A DNA stretch of 64,000 nucleotides from Pseudoruegeria sp. SHC-113 (GTDB taxonomy: Bacteria; Pseudomonadota; Alphaproteobacteria; Rhodobacterales; Rhodobacteraceae), in assembly GCF_025376885.1 (NCBI RefSeq), contig NZ_JAHUBR010000001.1:2356001-2420000 (forward strand), given 5' to 3'. A model generated the notes under the pieces. The model saw nothing but the letters and a program-made list of their open reading frames with translations. It did not search any database and had not been told where the DNA came from. A program made the position numbers and the translations under genes. Of the stretch, positions 1 through 8,764 are shown piece after piece (the stretch's first letter is position 1; the number at the start of each line of letters is the position of its first letter).

Positions 1-45
1 TCGATCAATAGAAGAAAACACTGAACCTCATTCAAGGCAATACAT

Positions 46-1251
46 ATGAAGCGCGCGATTCTTCTGCTTACTGTGACCGTCGGCGTGATCGGCTCCAACT
101 CGTTGGTGCTGTCTCCCATTGCGGGCGCCGTGGCCGCGGGCCTTGGGGCAGAGAGTGCCGCGGGCGTAATGATCGCCGCCGGGATCTACGGGCTGGGCGT
201 GGCGCTGGCCGCGCTGCTGATCGCGCCGCAGGCCGACAGGATCGGCGCGGACCGCGCCCTGTTCTGGGCCGCGCTCGCCATGGCTGCGGGGCTCACCTGC
301 AGCGCGCTTTCGGTGAATGTGGCCACGCTTTCCGCCGCGCAGGCGCTGGCCGGGATCGGCGCGGGCGTGGGCCTGCCCGCCGCCTACAGCCTTGCCGCCC
401 ATGTGGCGCCAAGGGGGCAGGAAAGCCGGGTGATCGGGCAGGTTTTATCGGGCTGGACACTCTCCATGGTGGGCGGGGTGACGCTCTCGGCTTTCCTTGC
501 GGAATTTGCCGGCTGGCGCAGCGTCTACGCGCTTCTGGCGGGGCTTTCGCTGCTCTGCGCCTTCGCGCTGACCCGCCTGCCCCTGTCAGAGCCCGCCCCG
601 CGCGGCAAACCCACGCGCCCGGCCGCCGCCTTGCGCATTCCCGGCGTGAAGCCGGGGCTTTACGCGGTCGCCATGCTGGGCACCGGGTTTTACGTGATCT
701 ACACCTACCTCGGCGCACATCTGGACGTGGCCCTGAGCCGCCCTGTGCGTGATTCCGGGCTGATCACGCTCTTCTATGGCGCGGGCTTTGCCAGTGCGAT
801 GCTGCTCGATCCCCTGCTGGACCGCACCGGTCCACGCCGGGGGCTTGCGATCGTCTTCTCCCTGCTGGCCGTCTTCTACGTGATCTTCGCAAGCCAGATG
901 GGCCATTACGCCGCCCTGCCCGGCTTTGCCTTCGTCTGGGGCATCCTGCAGCACCTCGGGTTGAATCTGACGGTGAGCCGCCTCACCGCCATCGCGCCCG
1001 CACAACGCGGGGCGATCATGGGGCTGAATTCGACGGTGATGTATGTGAGCGTTTTCGTGGCCTCGCTCGCAGGCGAGCGGCTCTTTGCCATGGGCGGGCT
1101 ACCGCTCTGCGCGCTGGCCGCAGCCGTTCTGGCGGTGCTGGGGCTCAGCGAGGCCGTCTTCGCGCGCTGGCTGGCGGTCAGAAGCGGTTCATCCGCCGCG
1201 CCATCCGCGCCGCCTTGCGGGCCTGTTTCGTCCCCTTCCGGGCAGCTCTGA
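46..1251 (+). CDS. MFS transporter
   Basis: A 401-residue very hydrophobic protein that reads as a 12-segment major facilitator superfamily permease. The N-terminus has the alternating Gly/Ala-rich helices typical of the fold, and the stretch APQADRIGADRALFW after the second helix resembles the MFS loop 2-3 signature region. The substrate cannot be read from the sequence; drug/metabolite exporters of the AraJ/YdhP kind are the closest impression. Only 45 bases precede the start, so its promoter is mostly outside the window. The C-terminal Ser/Pro-rich tail overlaps the end of the convergent small gene on the opposite strand by about 74 bases. Confidence 0.8.
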   Translation: MKRAILLLTVTVGVIGSNSLVLSPIAGAVAAGLGAESAAGVMIAAGIYGLGVALAALLIAPQADRIGADRALFWAALAMAAGLTCSALSVNVATLSAAQALAGIGAGVGLPAAYSLAAHVAPRGQESRVIGQVLSGWTLSMVGGVTLSAFLAEFAGWRSVYALLAGLSLLCAFALTRLPLSEPAPRGKPTRPAAALRIPGVKPGLYAVAMLGTGFYVIYTYLGAHLDVALSRPVRDSGLITLFYGAGFASAMLLDPLLDRTGPRRGLAIVFSLLAVFYVIFASQMGHYAALPGFAFVWGILQHLGLNLTVSRLTAIAPAQRGAIMGLNSTVMYVSVFVASLAGERLFAMGGLPLCALAAAVLAVLGLSEAVFARWLAVRSGSSAAPSAPPCGPVSSPSGQL

Positions 1252-1393
1252 CCTGCTTGCGCTCCTCGGGCGTCATTTCTTCGAAGCTCTTGCCCTTGCC
1301 GAGCGTGGCATCGATGCCCTTGTTCACACCGGCATTGATGAAACGCCCGATGAAGGGGCGCAGGAACATGCGGATCATTTGTTCGGGTTTCAT
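1178..1393 (-). CDS. Small basic hypothetical protein, last gene of scpAB operon
   Basis: A 71-residue protein of unknown function. The start at 1393 was chosen over an upstream one at 1408 because GAGGAG lies seven bases before it. The N-terminal half is hydrophobic/amphipathic (MIRMFLRPFIGRFINAG), and the C-terminal half is strongly basic (RKQVRAARKGTKQARKAARM), which could suit nucleic-acid or membrane binding. It lies just downstream of scpB on the same strand, so it is probably co-transcribed. Its 3' end overlaps the convergent MFS gene. No family is recognised. Confidence 0.7.
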   Translation of the reverse strand: MKPEQMIRMFLRPFIGRFINAGVNKGIDATLGKGKSFEEMTPEERKQVRAARKGTKQARKAARMARRMNRF

Positions 1394-1404
1394 CGGATCG
1401 CTCC

Positions 1405-2091
1405 TCAATCCTCGAAAAGTTCGCTCTGACCTTCCAGAAGGTCCATATCGTCGTCCTCGTCCGGCTCCGGCGCGCCGGGCAGCGACGAAGGCAGCGGGCG
1501 GTTGTCCAGCAACCCTGCAGCCCGCAGATCCTTGAGCCCCGGCAGATCGCGCGCGCTTTCCAGCGCGAAGTGATCAAGGAAGCCCTGCGTGACGACGAAT
1601 GTCACCGGCCTGCCCGGAGTCATACGCCTGCGGCCGAAGCGAATCCATTCCATTTCGATCAATTGGTCAATGGTGCCCCGGCTCACAGAGACGCCGCGGA
1701 TCTCCTCGATCTCGGCGCGGGTGACGGGCTGGTGATAGGCGACGATGGCCAGCGTCTCGATCGCGGCGCGCGAAAGCTTGCGGGTTTCCACCGTTTCCTT
1801 CTGCATCAGAAAGCCGAGATCGGGCGCAGTGCGGATCGCCCAGTTGTCGCCGACTTTCACCACCCGCACCCCGCGCCCCTCGTAGCGTTTGCGCAGGTGT
1901 TGAAGCGCCTCGGCCGGATCCGAGCCATGGGGCATCCGGCTTTCCAACTCGCGCAGGCTCACGGGTTCGGCGGTGGCGAAAAGGATCGCTTCCACCATGC
2001 GCTCCTGCTCCCCCATCGGCGGAGCCTCAAACAGGCTTTTCTCTTTTTCCAAAGCCTCTTGCTGGGTGTCGCTCATGTTCTCGTCAGCCAT
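1405..2091 (-). CDS. scpB: Segregation and condensation protein B
   Basis: ScpB is the winged-helix kleisin-associated subunit of the SMC-ScpAB condensin that compacts and segregates chromosomes. The 228-residue protein shows the family features: an N-terminal EQERMVEAILFATAEPVSL segment, then ETLAIVAYHQPVTRAEIEEIRG and VSRGTIDQLIEMEWIR, the second winged helix. It ends in an acidic tail rich in Asp/Glu. The start at 2091 makes the ATG overlap the scpA stop by 8 bases, implying translational coupling; an earlier in-frame start would reach much deeper into scpA. Confidence 0.95.
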   Translation of the reverse strand: MADENMSDTQQEALEKEKSLFEAPPMGEQERMVEAILFATAEPVSLRELESRMPHGSDPAEALQHLRKRYEGRGVRVVKVGDNWAIRTAPDLGFLMQKETVETRKLSRAAIETLAIVAYHQPVTRAEIEEIRGVSVSRGTIDQLIEMEWIRFGRRRMTPGRPVTFVVTQGFLDHFALESARDLPGLKDLRAAGLLDNRPLPSSLPGAPEPDEDDDMDLLEGQSELFED

Positions 2092-2881
2092 CGGGGTTCG
2101 CTTTCCTGCGCAGCTGAATGGGCGCAAATGTCTCGGATTGGCGGATCTCGGCGCGGCCGGATTTCACCAGCTCCAGCGAGGCCGCGAAGGTGGCCGCCGT
2201 GGCCGAGCGGCGGCGAGCCGGGTCTTTTTCCCAGCCGTCCGGCAGGTAGGAGGAGATATCCGTCCAGTCACCGGCAAAGCCGATCAGCCCGCGCATCCGC
2301 TCCAGTGCCTGCTCCATGGTGAGGATCGACTCCCGGTCCATCACGAAGGGGCGGAATTCATCCTTGGTGCGGATACGGGCATAGGCCTGCATCAGGTCCA
2401 AAAGCGTGGCCGTATAGGTCACCCGGCGCACGCGCGTCATGTCTTCGGGGATGCCACGCGCGAAGAAATCGCGGCCCATCTGATCGCGCGCCATCAGCTT
2501 GGCGGCGCTTTCGCGCATCGCCTGCAGGCGCTCGAGCTGGAAGGCCAGATGCGCGGCGAGTTCCTCGCCCGAGGGCCCCTCTTCGCTGGGATCAGGCGGC
2601 AGCAGCAGGCGTGATTTCAGGAAGGCGAGCCAGGCCGCCATCACGAGGTAATCCGCTGCCAGCTCCAGCCGCAGCGCCTTGGCTTTCTCCACGAAGGCCA
2701 GATATTGCTCGGCCAGTTGCAACACGCTGATCTTGCGCAGATCCACTTTCTGGGTGCGCGAGAGCGTCAGCAGCAAATCCAGAGGCCCCTCGAATCCGTC
2801 CACATCCACAATCAGAGCTTCGGCTTCGAGCCTTGCCTGAACGCGGGCGCGTTCGTCTTCCGAGAAGAAATCCTCGCTCAT
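2084..2881 (-). CDS. scpA: Segregation and condensation protein A (kleisin)
   Basis: ScpA is the kleisin that bridges the SMC head domains. The 265-residue protein carries the diagnostic N-terminal FEGPLDLLLTLSRTQKVDLRKISVLQLAEQYL region, split here as FEGPLDLLL (about residues 29-37) and LRKISVLQLAEQYL, followed by AADYLVMAAWLAFLKSRLLLP and a C-terminal winged-helix segment. Its ATG overlaps the nagZ stop in an ATGA and its own stop overlaps scpB, so nagZ, scpA and scpB form one coupled unit. Confidence 0.95.
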   Translation of the reverse strand: MSEDFFSEDERARVQARLEAEALIVDVDGFEGPLDLLLTLSRTQKVDLRKISVLQLAEQYLAFVEKAKALRLELAADYLVMAAWLAFLKSRLLLPPDPSEEGPSGEELAAHLAFQLERLQAMRESAAKLMARDQMGRDFFARGIPEDMTRVRRVTYTATLLDLMQAYARIRTKDEFRPFVMDRESILTMEQALERMRGLIGFAGDWTDISSYLPDGWEKDPARRRSATAATFAASLELVKSGRAEIRQSETFAPIQLRRKANPDG

Positions 2882-3885
2882 GGGGCGGGCACCCTTAAGA
2901 GTGCTTCATGCTCCGCCAGAAGCGCCTCCAGATCCGCCGGTTCCGGCGCGCGCCGCGCGGCCATGGCGGCTTTTGCGCGGGCAAGGGCTGCGCCCCCAAG
3001 CGCTCCGGCCTCAGCGGCGATGGCCTCCATCTCGGGCAGTTTGCCGTTGCAATGCAGGATCATGTCACAGCCCGCCGCCAGCGAGGCGCGGGCGCGCTCA
3101 GAGACGCTGCCCGAGAGGGCCTCCATCGAGAGGTCATCGGTCATCAGGAGGCCGTCAAAGCCGATCTCCTCGCGGATCAGCCGCACCATCGTAGGCGATG
3201 TGGTGGCTGGGCCATCAGGCGCAATGTCTTCGAAAACGATATGCGCGCTCATTCCGAGCGGCAGGTCGGAAAGCGCCTTGAAGGGTGCAAAATCAACGGC
3301 TTGCAGCTCACGCTTCAGAGCGGAAACGCGCGGCAATTCCTTGTGGCTGTCAAGGCTCGCGCGGCCATGGCCGGGGATATGTTTGAGCACCGGCAGCACG
3401 CCTCCGGCCAGATGCGCCTCGGCCACAACCCGCGCCAGCCGCGCGACCTCGCCCGCATCCGAGGACAGGCAGCGGTTGCGCAGAACCGGGTGCGTGTGCG
3501 GCGTGGCGACATCGGCGCAGGGCGAGCAATTGCCATCGATCCCCACGGCGCGCAGTTCCGCTGCGATCAGCCGGTAGCGCAGGAAGAGTGCGCGATCGGC
3601 AGAGGTGCCAGCGCGGGCGACCTCCTCCAGCGGCGGCAGCCACTCGCGCCAATGGGGCGCGCGCATGCGCTGCACGCGGCCGCCTTCCTGATCGATGAAC
3701 ACCGGCACATCGCGGCCCACGGCGGCGCGCAGATCACTTGTAAGCCGCACCAGCTGCGCCGGGCTTTCCACGTTGCGCGCGAAAAGGATGAAGCCCCACG
3801 GCTGGGCTTCGGCAAAGAATGCCTGTTCCTCCGGAGTGACGGCCAGCCCTTCGCAGCCGAAGATCACCGCACCCTGAGCACTCAT
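2878..3885 (-). CDS. nagZ: Beta-N-acetylhexosaminidase (glycoside hydrolase family 3)
   Basis: NagZ removes terminal N-acetylglucosamine from 1,6-anhydro-muropeptides in the cytoplasm during peptidoglycan recycling. The 335-residue single-domain protein has the GH3 signatures: FIDQEGGRVQRM near residue 70, the NagZ loop KHIPGHGRASLDSHKELP containing the catalytic Asp-His dyad, and the nucleophile region LLMTDDLSMEAL. The start at 3885 gives an ATGA overlap with the upstream SPOR gene; a start 21 bases upstream is less likely. The 5' neighbour is also a cell-wall protein. Confidence 0.93.
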   Translation of the reverse strand: MSAQGAVIFGCEGLAVTPEEQAFFAEAQPWGFILFARNVESPAQLVRLTSDLRAAVGRDVPVFIDQEGGRVQRMRAPHWREWLPPLEEVARAGTSADRALFLRYRLIAAELRAVGIDGNCSPCADVATPHTHPVLRNRCLSSDAGEVARLARVVAEAHLAGGVLPVLKHIPGHGRASLDSHKELPRVSALKRELQAVDFAPFKALSDLPLGMSAHIVFEDIAPDGPATTSPTMVRLIREEIGFDGLLMTDDLSMEALSGSVSERARASLAAGCDMILHCNGKLPEMEAIAAEAGALGGAALARAKAAMAARRAPEPADLEALLAEHEALLRVPAP

Positions 3886-4913
3886 CGGTAGATGACCGGG
3901 ATACATTCGGCCCCTTCGGCCTGCAGCGCGGAGCAGAAGCGGCGGGCGTCGTTGATGTCCTCGAAACCGGCGGCGCGCAGGCGGTAGAACACCTTGCCGC
4001 CGCGCTCGGCCTTCTCGATCACGCGGGCCTTGGGATCAAGGTAGTCCGACAGGCTCGCGGCCAGCCGGCTCCATTCGTTGCGGGCGGTGTCGAGCGTGTC
4101 AAAGGCGCCAAGCTGCACGAGGCTCGTGCCCGGCGCGATCTGCTCCATCGGCACTTCCAGCGCGCCATCGGCCGAGCCCTCTTCCTCGGCCAGCGGCCCC
4201 TGCGGCGTGGCTTTGAGCCCGGCAGGGCGCGGGCGCGGCAGGATCGAGCGGGCCACGCCCGGCACGGAGGCGGGAATGACGTCCGGGTTCACGGCGGCGA
4301 GTTCGATGGTGTCGGTTTCCTCGGCCTGCAGCGCCTCGGCTTCGGCCTGCGGCGAGGGTGCGGCGACCGCATTAGGCGCGACCTGCCCAAGCGGCTCGGC
4401 CTGCGCGGCGATCTGATCGGCGAGCGCCAGAATGGCCTCGGCTTGTGTGTCGGCAGGGGCTGCGGCTTTAGCGGGCTGAACGGTTGCGGCGGCCACCGGT
4501 GTGCGCTCGCCTCGGGCGATGCCATCCGGGCGCGGCGCGAGGCCTGCGTTATCGGCGTCGATCACATCCACGGCCACGGGCGCGAGCGCCACTTCCTCGG
4601 CCATGCCCTCGGCCTCGCCCTGTGCCTGCACGGCGTTCACTGCAAGGCCCACGTGATCGGCGAGCTGGCCGCCGGGATCAGAAGGCGCGATGCGCATCGG
4701 CCCTTCCAGCGCGCGCACCACGGGCACGCCCGTCACATCGCGCAGCGCGAGCTTGTAGCCCCAGAAGCCGAGCCCGGCCATGAGCGCGAGCGACAGCCCC
4801 GCCCCGGCCCATTTTACCGCTTTGGAAACCTGTTCTGCCGGAAGCCCATAGGTCTCGGGCTGGGGATCCCCAGCGCCATAGGCCGCCTGATATCCTGAAT
4901 CGAACTGCGCCAT
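3882..4913 (-). CDS. SPOR domain-containing membrane protein
   Basis: A 343-residue protein with one transmembrane segment near residues 35-55 (GLSLALMAGLGFWGYKLAL), a long Ala/Pro/Glu-rich periplasmic linker, and a C-terminal SPOR domain of about 75 residues (SLVQLGAFDTLDTARNEWSRL to FCSALQAEGAECIPVIYR). SPOR domains bind denuded glycan strands at division septa, so a role in cell division or wall remodelling is inferred. The start at 4913 was preferred because the upstream in-frame codons give an atypical N-terminus. It is 79 bases downstream of argS and overlaps nagZ by ATGA. Confidence 0.88.
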   Translation of the reverse strand: MAQFDSGYQAAYGAGDPQPETYGLPAEQVSKAVKWAGAGLSLALMAGLGFWGYKLALRDVTGVPVVRALEGPMRIAPSDPGGQLADHVGLAVNAVQAQGEAEGMAEEVALAPVAVDVIDADNAGLAPRPDGIARGERTPVAAATVQPAKAAAPADTQAEAILALADQIAAQAEPLGQVAPNAVAAPSPQAEAEALQAEETDTIELAAVNPDVIPASVPGVARSILPRPRPAGLKATPQGPLAEEEGSADGALEVPMEQIAPGTSLVQLGAFDTLDTARNEWSRLAASLSDYLDPKARVIEKAERGGKVFYRLRAAGFEDINDARRFCSALQAEGAECIPVIYR

Positions 4914-4992
4914 CTCGATGCCTCTATTCCCGCCTTCCAGCAAAGAAAACGGGCCCATAACCTGCCTGACACCGGCTGGCGCTTCTTGTCGT

Positions 4993-6738
4993 TCAGCGCA
5001 TTTCTTCGACCGGGGTCACGCCAAGGATACCAAGACCGGCGGAAATAACAACGGCCACGGCACGGATGAGCGCGATTTTGGACTGGCTCGCAGCCTCGTT
5101 GCCCTCCTGGAAGAAGCGCAGCTCCGGCTGGTCGTTGCCACGGTTCCAGAGCGCGTGGAAATCGCTGGCCAGTTCGTAGAGGTAGAAGGCCACGCGGTGC
5201 GGCTCATGGGTGCGCGCGGCGATCTCCACGAGGCGCGGCCATTCGGCGAGCTTCTTGGCCACGGCGATCTCGGCCGGATCAATGAGGCCGGAGAGATCGG
5301 CCTGCAGCAACGCGGCATCGTCCACGCTCATCCCGGCTTCCACGGCCTTGCGCAGCACCGAGCAGACCCGTGCATTGGCGTATTGCACGTAGAACACCGG
5401 GTTTTCCTTGGATTGCTCCAGCACCTTGTCGAAATCGAAATCCAGCGGCGCGTCGTTCTTGCGGGTGAGCATCACGAAACGGGTCACATCGGGGCCGACC
5501 TGCTCCACCACGTCGCGCAGGGTGATGAACGTCCCAGCCCGCTTGCTCATCTTAAAGGGCTCGCCGTTCTTGTAGAGCTTCACGAGCTGGGTGAGCTTCA
5601 CGTCCAGCGGCACGGTGCCGCCGGAGAGCGCGGACACCGCCGCCTTCATCCGCTTCACGTAGCCGCCGTGATCGGCGCCGAAGACGTCGATCAGGCTGTC
5701 GAAGCCGCGTTCGATCTTGGTGTAGTGATAGGCGATGTCGGGGGCGAAATACGTCCAGCTGCCATCGCTCTTCTTCACCGGACGATCCACGTCGTCGCCA
5801 TGGGCGGTGGAGCGGAACAGCGTCTGCTCGCGCGGCTCCCAATCTTCGGGCGTCTTGCCTTTCGGCGGCTCCAGCACGCCTTGGTAAATCAGGCCCTGAT
5901 TTTCCAGCGCCTTCAGCGCGCCTTCGATCTGGCCAGTGCCGTAGAGGGATTTCTCGGAATAGAAGACATCCATCTCCACGCCGATGCTCGCCAGATCCTC
6001 GCGGATCAGGTGCAACATGGCGTCGGTGGCGTAATCGCGGATCTCGTCCAGCCACTCGGATTCCGGCTTACCGACGAGCTTGTCGCCATAGACCGCCGCC
6101 AGCGCCTCGCCCACGGGGATCAGGTAGTCGCCCGGATAGGTGCCATCCTCGAAGGCGACCTCCTGCCCGTTGGCTTCCAGATACCGCAGGTAAACAGACC
6201 GCGCGAGCGTATCGACCTGCGCGCCGCCGTCGTTGATGTAATATTCGCGGGTCACGTCATAGCCGGCGTAGGCCAGAAGGCTCGCCAGCGCATCGCCGAA
6301 GACAGCGCCGCGCGTGTGGCCCACGTGTAGCGGGCCCGTCGGGTTGGCCGACACATATTCCACGTTCACCTTCTCGCCCGCGCCCATGGGGGATTTGCCG
6401 AAATCCGTGCCCTGGCTCAGCGCGCCCGTGATCACCCCGTGCCAGACGGACGGCGACAGCCGCAGGTTCAAAAAGCCCGGCCCGGCCACATCTGCCTCGG
6501 TGATGCGCGGATCCGCCGAGAGCTTCGCCGCCAGCGCCTGCGCGATCTCGCGCGGGTTCATCTTCGCCGGTTTCGCCAGCACCATGGCGGCATTGGTGGC
6601 CATGTCCCCATGGGCGGCATCGCGCGGCGGCTCTACGGCGACATTGGCGAAGTCCAGCCCCTCGGGCAGCGTGCCTTCGGCCTGCAACTCAGTGAGCGAT
6701 TGCAGCACAAGCGTTCTGATTTCGGCGAAGAGGTTCAT
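4993..6738 (-). CDS. argS: Arginyl-tRNA synthetase
   Basis: ArgS is a class I aminoacyl-tRNA synthetase that charges tRNA-Arg. The 581-residue length is normal for the family. It has an N-terminal additional domain, the HIGH-like motif in [18 protein letters not shown] at about residues 132-149, the KMSK motif as [10 protein letters not shown], and a C-terminal DALR anticodon-binding domain ([16 protein letters not shown] onward). It is the first gene of the leftward argS - SPOR - nagZ - scpAB run, an order I know from Rhodobacteraceae. Confidence 0.97.
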   Translation of the reverse strand: MNLFAEIRTLVLQSLTELQAEGTLPEGLDFANVAVEPPRDAAHGDMATNAAMVLAKPAKMNPREIAQALAAKLSADPRITEADVAGPGFLNLRLSPSVWHGVITGALSQGTDFGKSPMGAGEKVNVEYVSANPTGPLHVGHTRGAVFGDALASLLAYAGYDVTREYYINDGGAQVDTLARSVYLRYLEANGQEVAFEDGTYPGDYLIPVGEALAAVYGDKLVGKPESEWLDEIRDYATDAMLHLIREDLASIGVEMDVFYSEKSLYGTGQIEGALKALENQGLIYQGVLEPPKGKTPEDWEPREQTLFRSTAHGDDVDRPVKKSDGSWTYFAPDIAYHYTKIERGFDSLIDVFGADHGGYVKRMKAAVSALSGGTVPLDVKLTQLVKLYKNGEPFKMSKRAGTFITLRDVVEQVGPDVTRFVMLTRKNDAPLDFDFDKVLEQSKENPVFYVQYANARVCSVLRKAVEAGMSVDDAALLQADLSGLIDPAEIAVAKKLAEWPRLVEIAARTHEPHRVAFYLYELASDFHALWNRGNDQPELRFFQEGNEAASQSKIALIRAVAVVISAGLGILGVTPVEEMR

Positions 6739-6822
6739 ATCGGCATCCTTTGATCTGATGCCGGGTTTACCACCTGTATCGGCGGGGTCAATCCGCCGTG
6801 CGGGGCGCGGTTTGGTGCCCGA

Positions 6823-8670
6823 TCAGCCCGCCTGCCCCGCCGCCGTGGCCTCTTCGGTGGTGGTGCCCTTGGCGGCGGCCACCTTGGGCCGCGGCGGGGC
6901 CAGCGCGATCAGGCGGCTTCCCGAAGGCGGCTCCTTGACGTGGAAGGCGATCTCGCCTTTCTCCAGCAGCGCCACCACGACGGCGTCCGGGTGCATCTCT
7001 TGCCAGGCGGCAAAGGGGAATTCCTCGGTGATACGGGTGGTGCGGAACTCCCAACCCGCGATCATCTGGCGCTCCAGATCGCCATAGGTCAGCCCCTGCG
7101 CAAAGCCGCGCCCGCCCAGGGTGGACGGCAGCGCGTGACGGGGCGCGTCTGCCTTGTAGCGAGCCACCTGGAACACGCGATCCCGCCCGAACTCCGGTGC
7201 CAGATCGGTGGCTACGAGCGTGTTGTAGGCGTCATTGTCCGTGACTGTGAGCAGCGTGCCATACTCCACCAGATGCAGCTGCTGCTCGGCGCTTTCCGAA
7301 AGAATATCGCCGTAGAACACCGGCACCCCGACTTCGCGCGCCCGGCGCAGGTGGTAGAGATTGCCATCGGCCACGCGCACCGGGATCTCGGCCGCCGCGA
7401 TCTCCTCGGCCAGCCCCGCGCTGAAGCGCGAGCCGCCCACGATCAGCACGCCGGGCGTGCCCGAGGCGGTGAGCCCGAGGAAGCGGGCAAACGGCGCGAG
7501 CGTGAAGCCGTGCAGCACCACCGTTGCCGAGACCAGCACGAAGGCCAGAGGGCCCAGGAGCGCGCCGTCGGCCACGCCGATGTCCACGAGCCGCACGCCA
7601 AAGAGCCCAGCAACGGCCACCAACACCACGCCGCGCGGGCCCGTGAAAGCCACGAGGATGCGCTCCTTCCACGGCAGGTTCGTGCCCAGAAGCGCCAGCA
7701 GCACCGCCGCCGGGCGCGCGAGCAACACCGTTGCGGCCACGAAAGCCGCCGTGCGCCAGTCCAGCCCGGCCAGAGTCGAGAAATCCAGATCCGCCGCCAG
7801 CAGGATGAACACGCCGGAGACAAGCAGGATCGTGGCGTGTTCCTTGAAGCGGCGCAGTTCCTCGTAGGAGGGCAGATTGGCATTGGCGATCACCACGCCC
7901 ATGACCGTGACCGCAAGCAGCCCGCTTTCGTGCATCACGAGGTCCGTCACCGCGAAGACAGCCAGCAGGATCGCCACCAGCGCAGGCACCTTCATGAACT
8001 CCGGCACCCGCCCCCGGCGGAAGGAGTACGACACGAGCCAGCCCGCCGCAAAGCCCGCAAGCCCTGCAAAAACAGTGCCATAGATGAAATGCCACAGGCC
8101 ATGTCCAAGCGATTCACTGTCGTTCAGCACCATCACGATGCCGAAGGCGAAGACCGCGGCCAGCGCGCCGATGGGGTCGTTGACGATGGCCTCCCACTGC
8201 AGAAGCGTCGCCGGGCGGCGCTGCAGACGGGCTTGGCGCAACAGTGGCGCGATCACGGTGGGGCCGGTGACAATCATGATGCCGCCAAACACGGTGGCCG
8301 CCTCCCAGCTCAGCCCCGCGCCATAGCGCAGCGCCAGCGTGGAGGTGAGCCAGCCCAGTGGCGCGCCGAGGATCACGAGGCGGCGCACGCCCTTGGCGGC
8401 ATCTTTCAGAGTATGGAAATTGAGCGTCAGCCCGCCTTCAAAAAGGATCACCGCCACGGCGATGGAGATCACGCTGTCGGTGATGGGGCCGATGTCGCGC
8501 TGCGGGTCCAGCAGGCCGAAGACGGGGCCGACGAGCACACCGGCCAGCAGCATGAGCACGATGCCCGGCACCCGCAGCCGCCACGCCAGCCACTGCGCCC
8601 CGATGCCCACCGCGCCCACAAGGGCGATGGCGGAAACGGGATCAAGCCCCTCTGCCGGTGTGCCTGCCAT
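6823..8670 (-). CDS. CPA1-type Na+/H+ antiporter with C-terminal TrkA-N domain
   Basis: A 615-residue protein with an N-terminal cation/proton antiporter domain of 12-13 helices (VGVLVGPVFG region, ILFEGGLTLNF, and TGPTVIAPLL, the last typical of NhaP-type transporters). It continues into a Rossmann-like TrkA-N/RCK domain beginning at GVLIVGGSRFSAGLAEE, so nucleotide gating is plausible. The C-terminal ~100 residues contain REVGVPVFYGD and a TrkA-C-like tail. The start at 8670 was chosen because upstream in-frame sequence overlaps dgt and has no membrane-protein character. Role inferred: pH and sodium homeostasis at the inner membrane. Confidence 0.88.
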   Translation of the reverse strand: MAGTPAEGLDPVSAIALVGAVGIGAQWLAWRLRVPGIVLMLLAGVLVGPVFGLLDPQRDIGPITDSVISIAVAVILFEGGLTLNFHTLKDAAKGVRRLVILGAPLGWLTSTLALRYGAGLSWEAATVFGGIMIVTGPTVIAPLLRQARLQRRPATLLQWEAIVNDPIGALAAVFAFGIVMVLNDSESLGHGLWHFIYGTVFAGLAGFAAGWLVSYSFRRGRVPEFMKVPALVAILLAVFAVTDLVMHESGLLAVTVMGVVIANANLPSYEELRRFKEHATILLVSGVFILLAADLDFSTLAGLDWRTAAFVAATVLLARPAAVLLALLGTNLPWKERILVAFTGPRGVVLVAVAGLFGVRLVDIGVADGALLGPLAFVLVSATVVLHGFTLAPFARFLGLTASGTPGVLIVGGSRFSAGLAEEIAAAEIPVRVADGNLYHLRRAREVGVPVFYGDILSESAEQQLHLVEYGTLLTVTDNDAYNTLVATDLAPEFGRDRVFQVARYKADAPRHALPSTLGGRGFAQGLTYGDLERQMIAGWEFRTTRITEEFPFAAWQEMHPDAVVVALLEKGEIAFHVKEPPSGSRLIALAPPRPKVAAAKGTTTEEATAAGQAG

Positions 8671-8764
8671 GCCGAAATGCCCCCGCTGCGCGCTGCGTCT
8701 AGCTGTGAACGCTATCGGCCAAGCGCCCGTGCCGCAACGGATTCCTTGAAGCAAGCTTGCGTGC

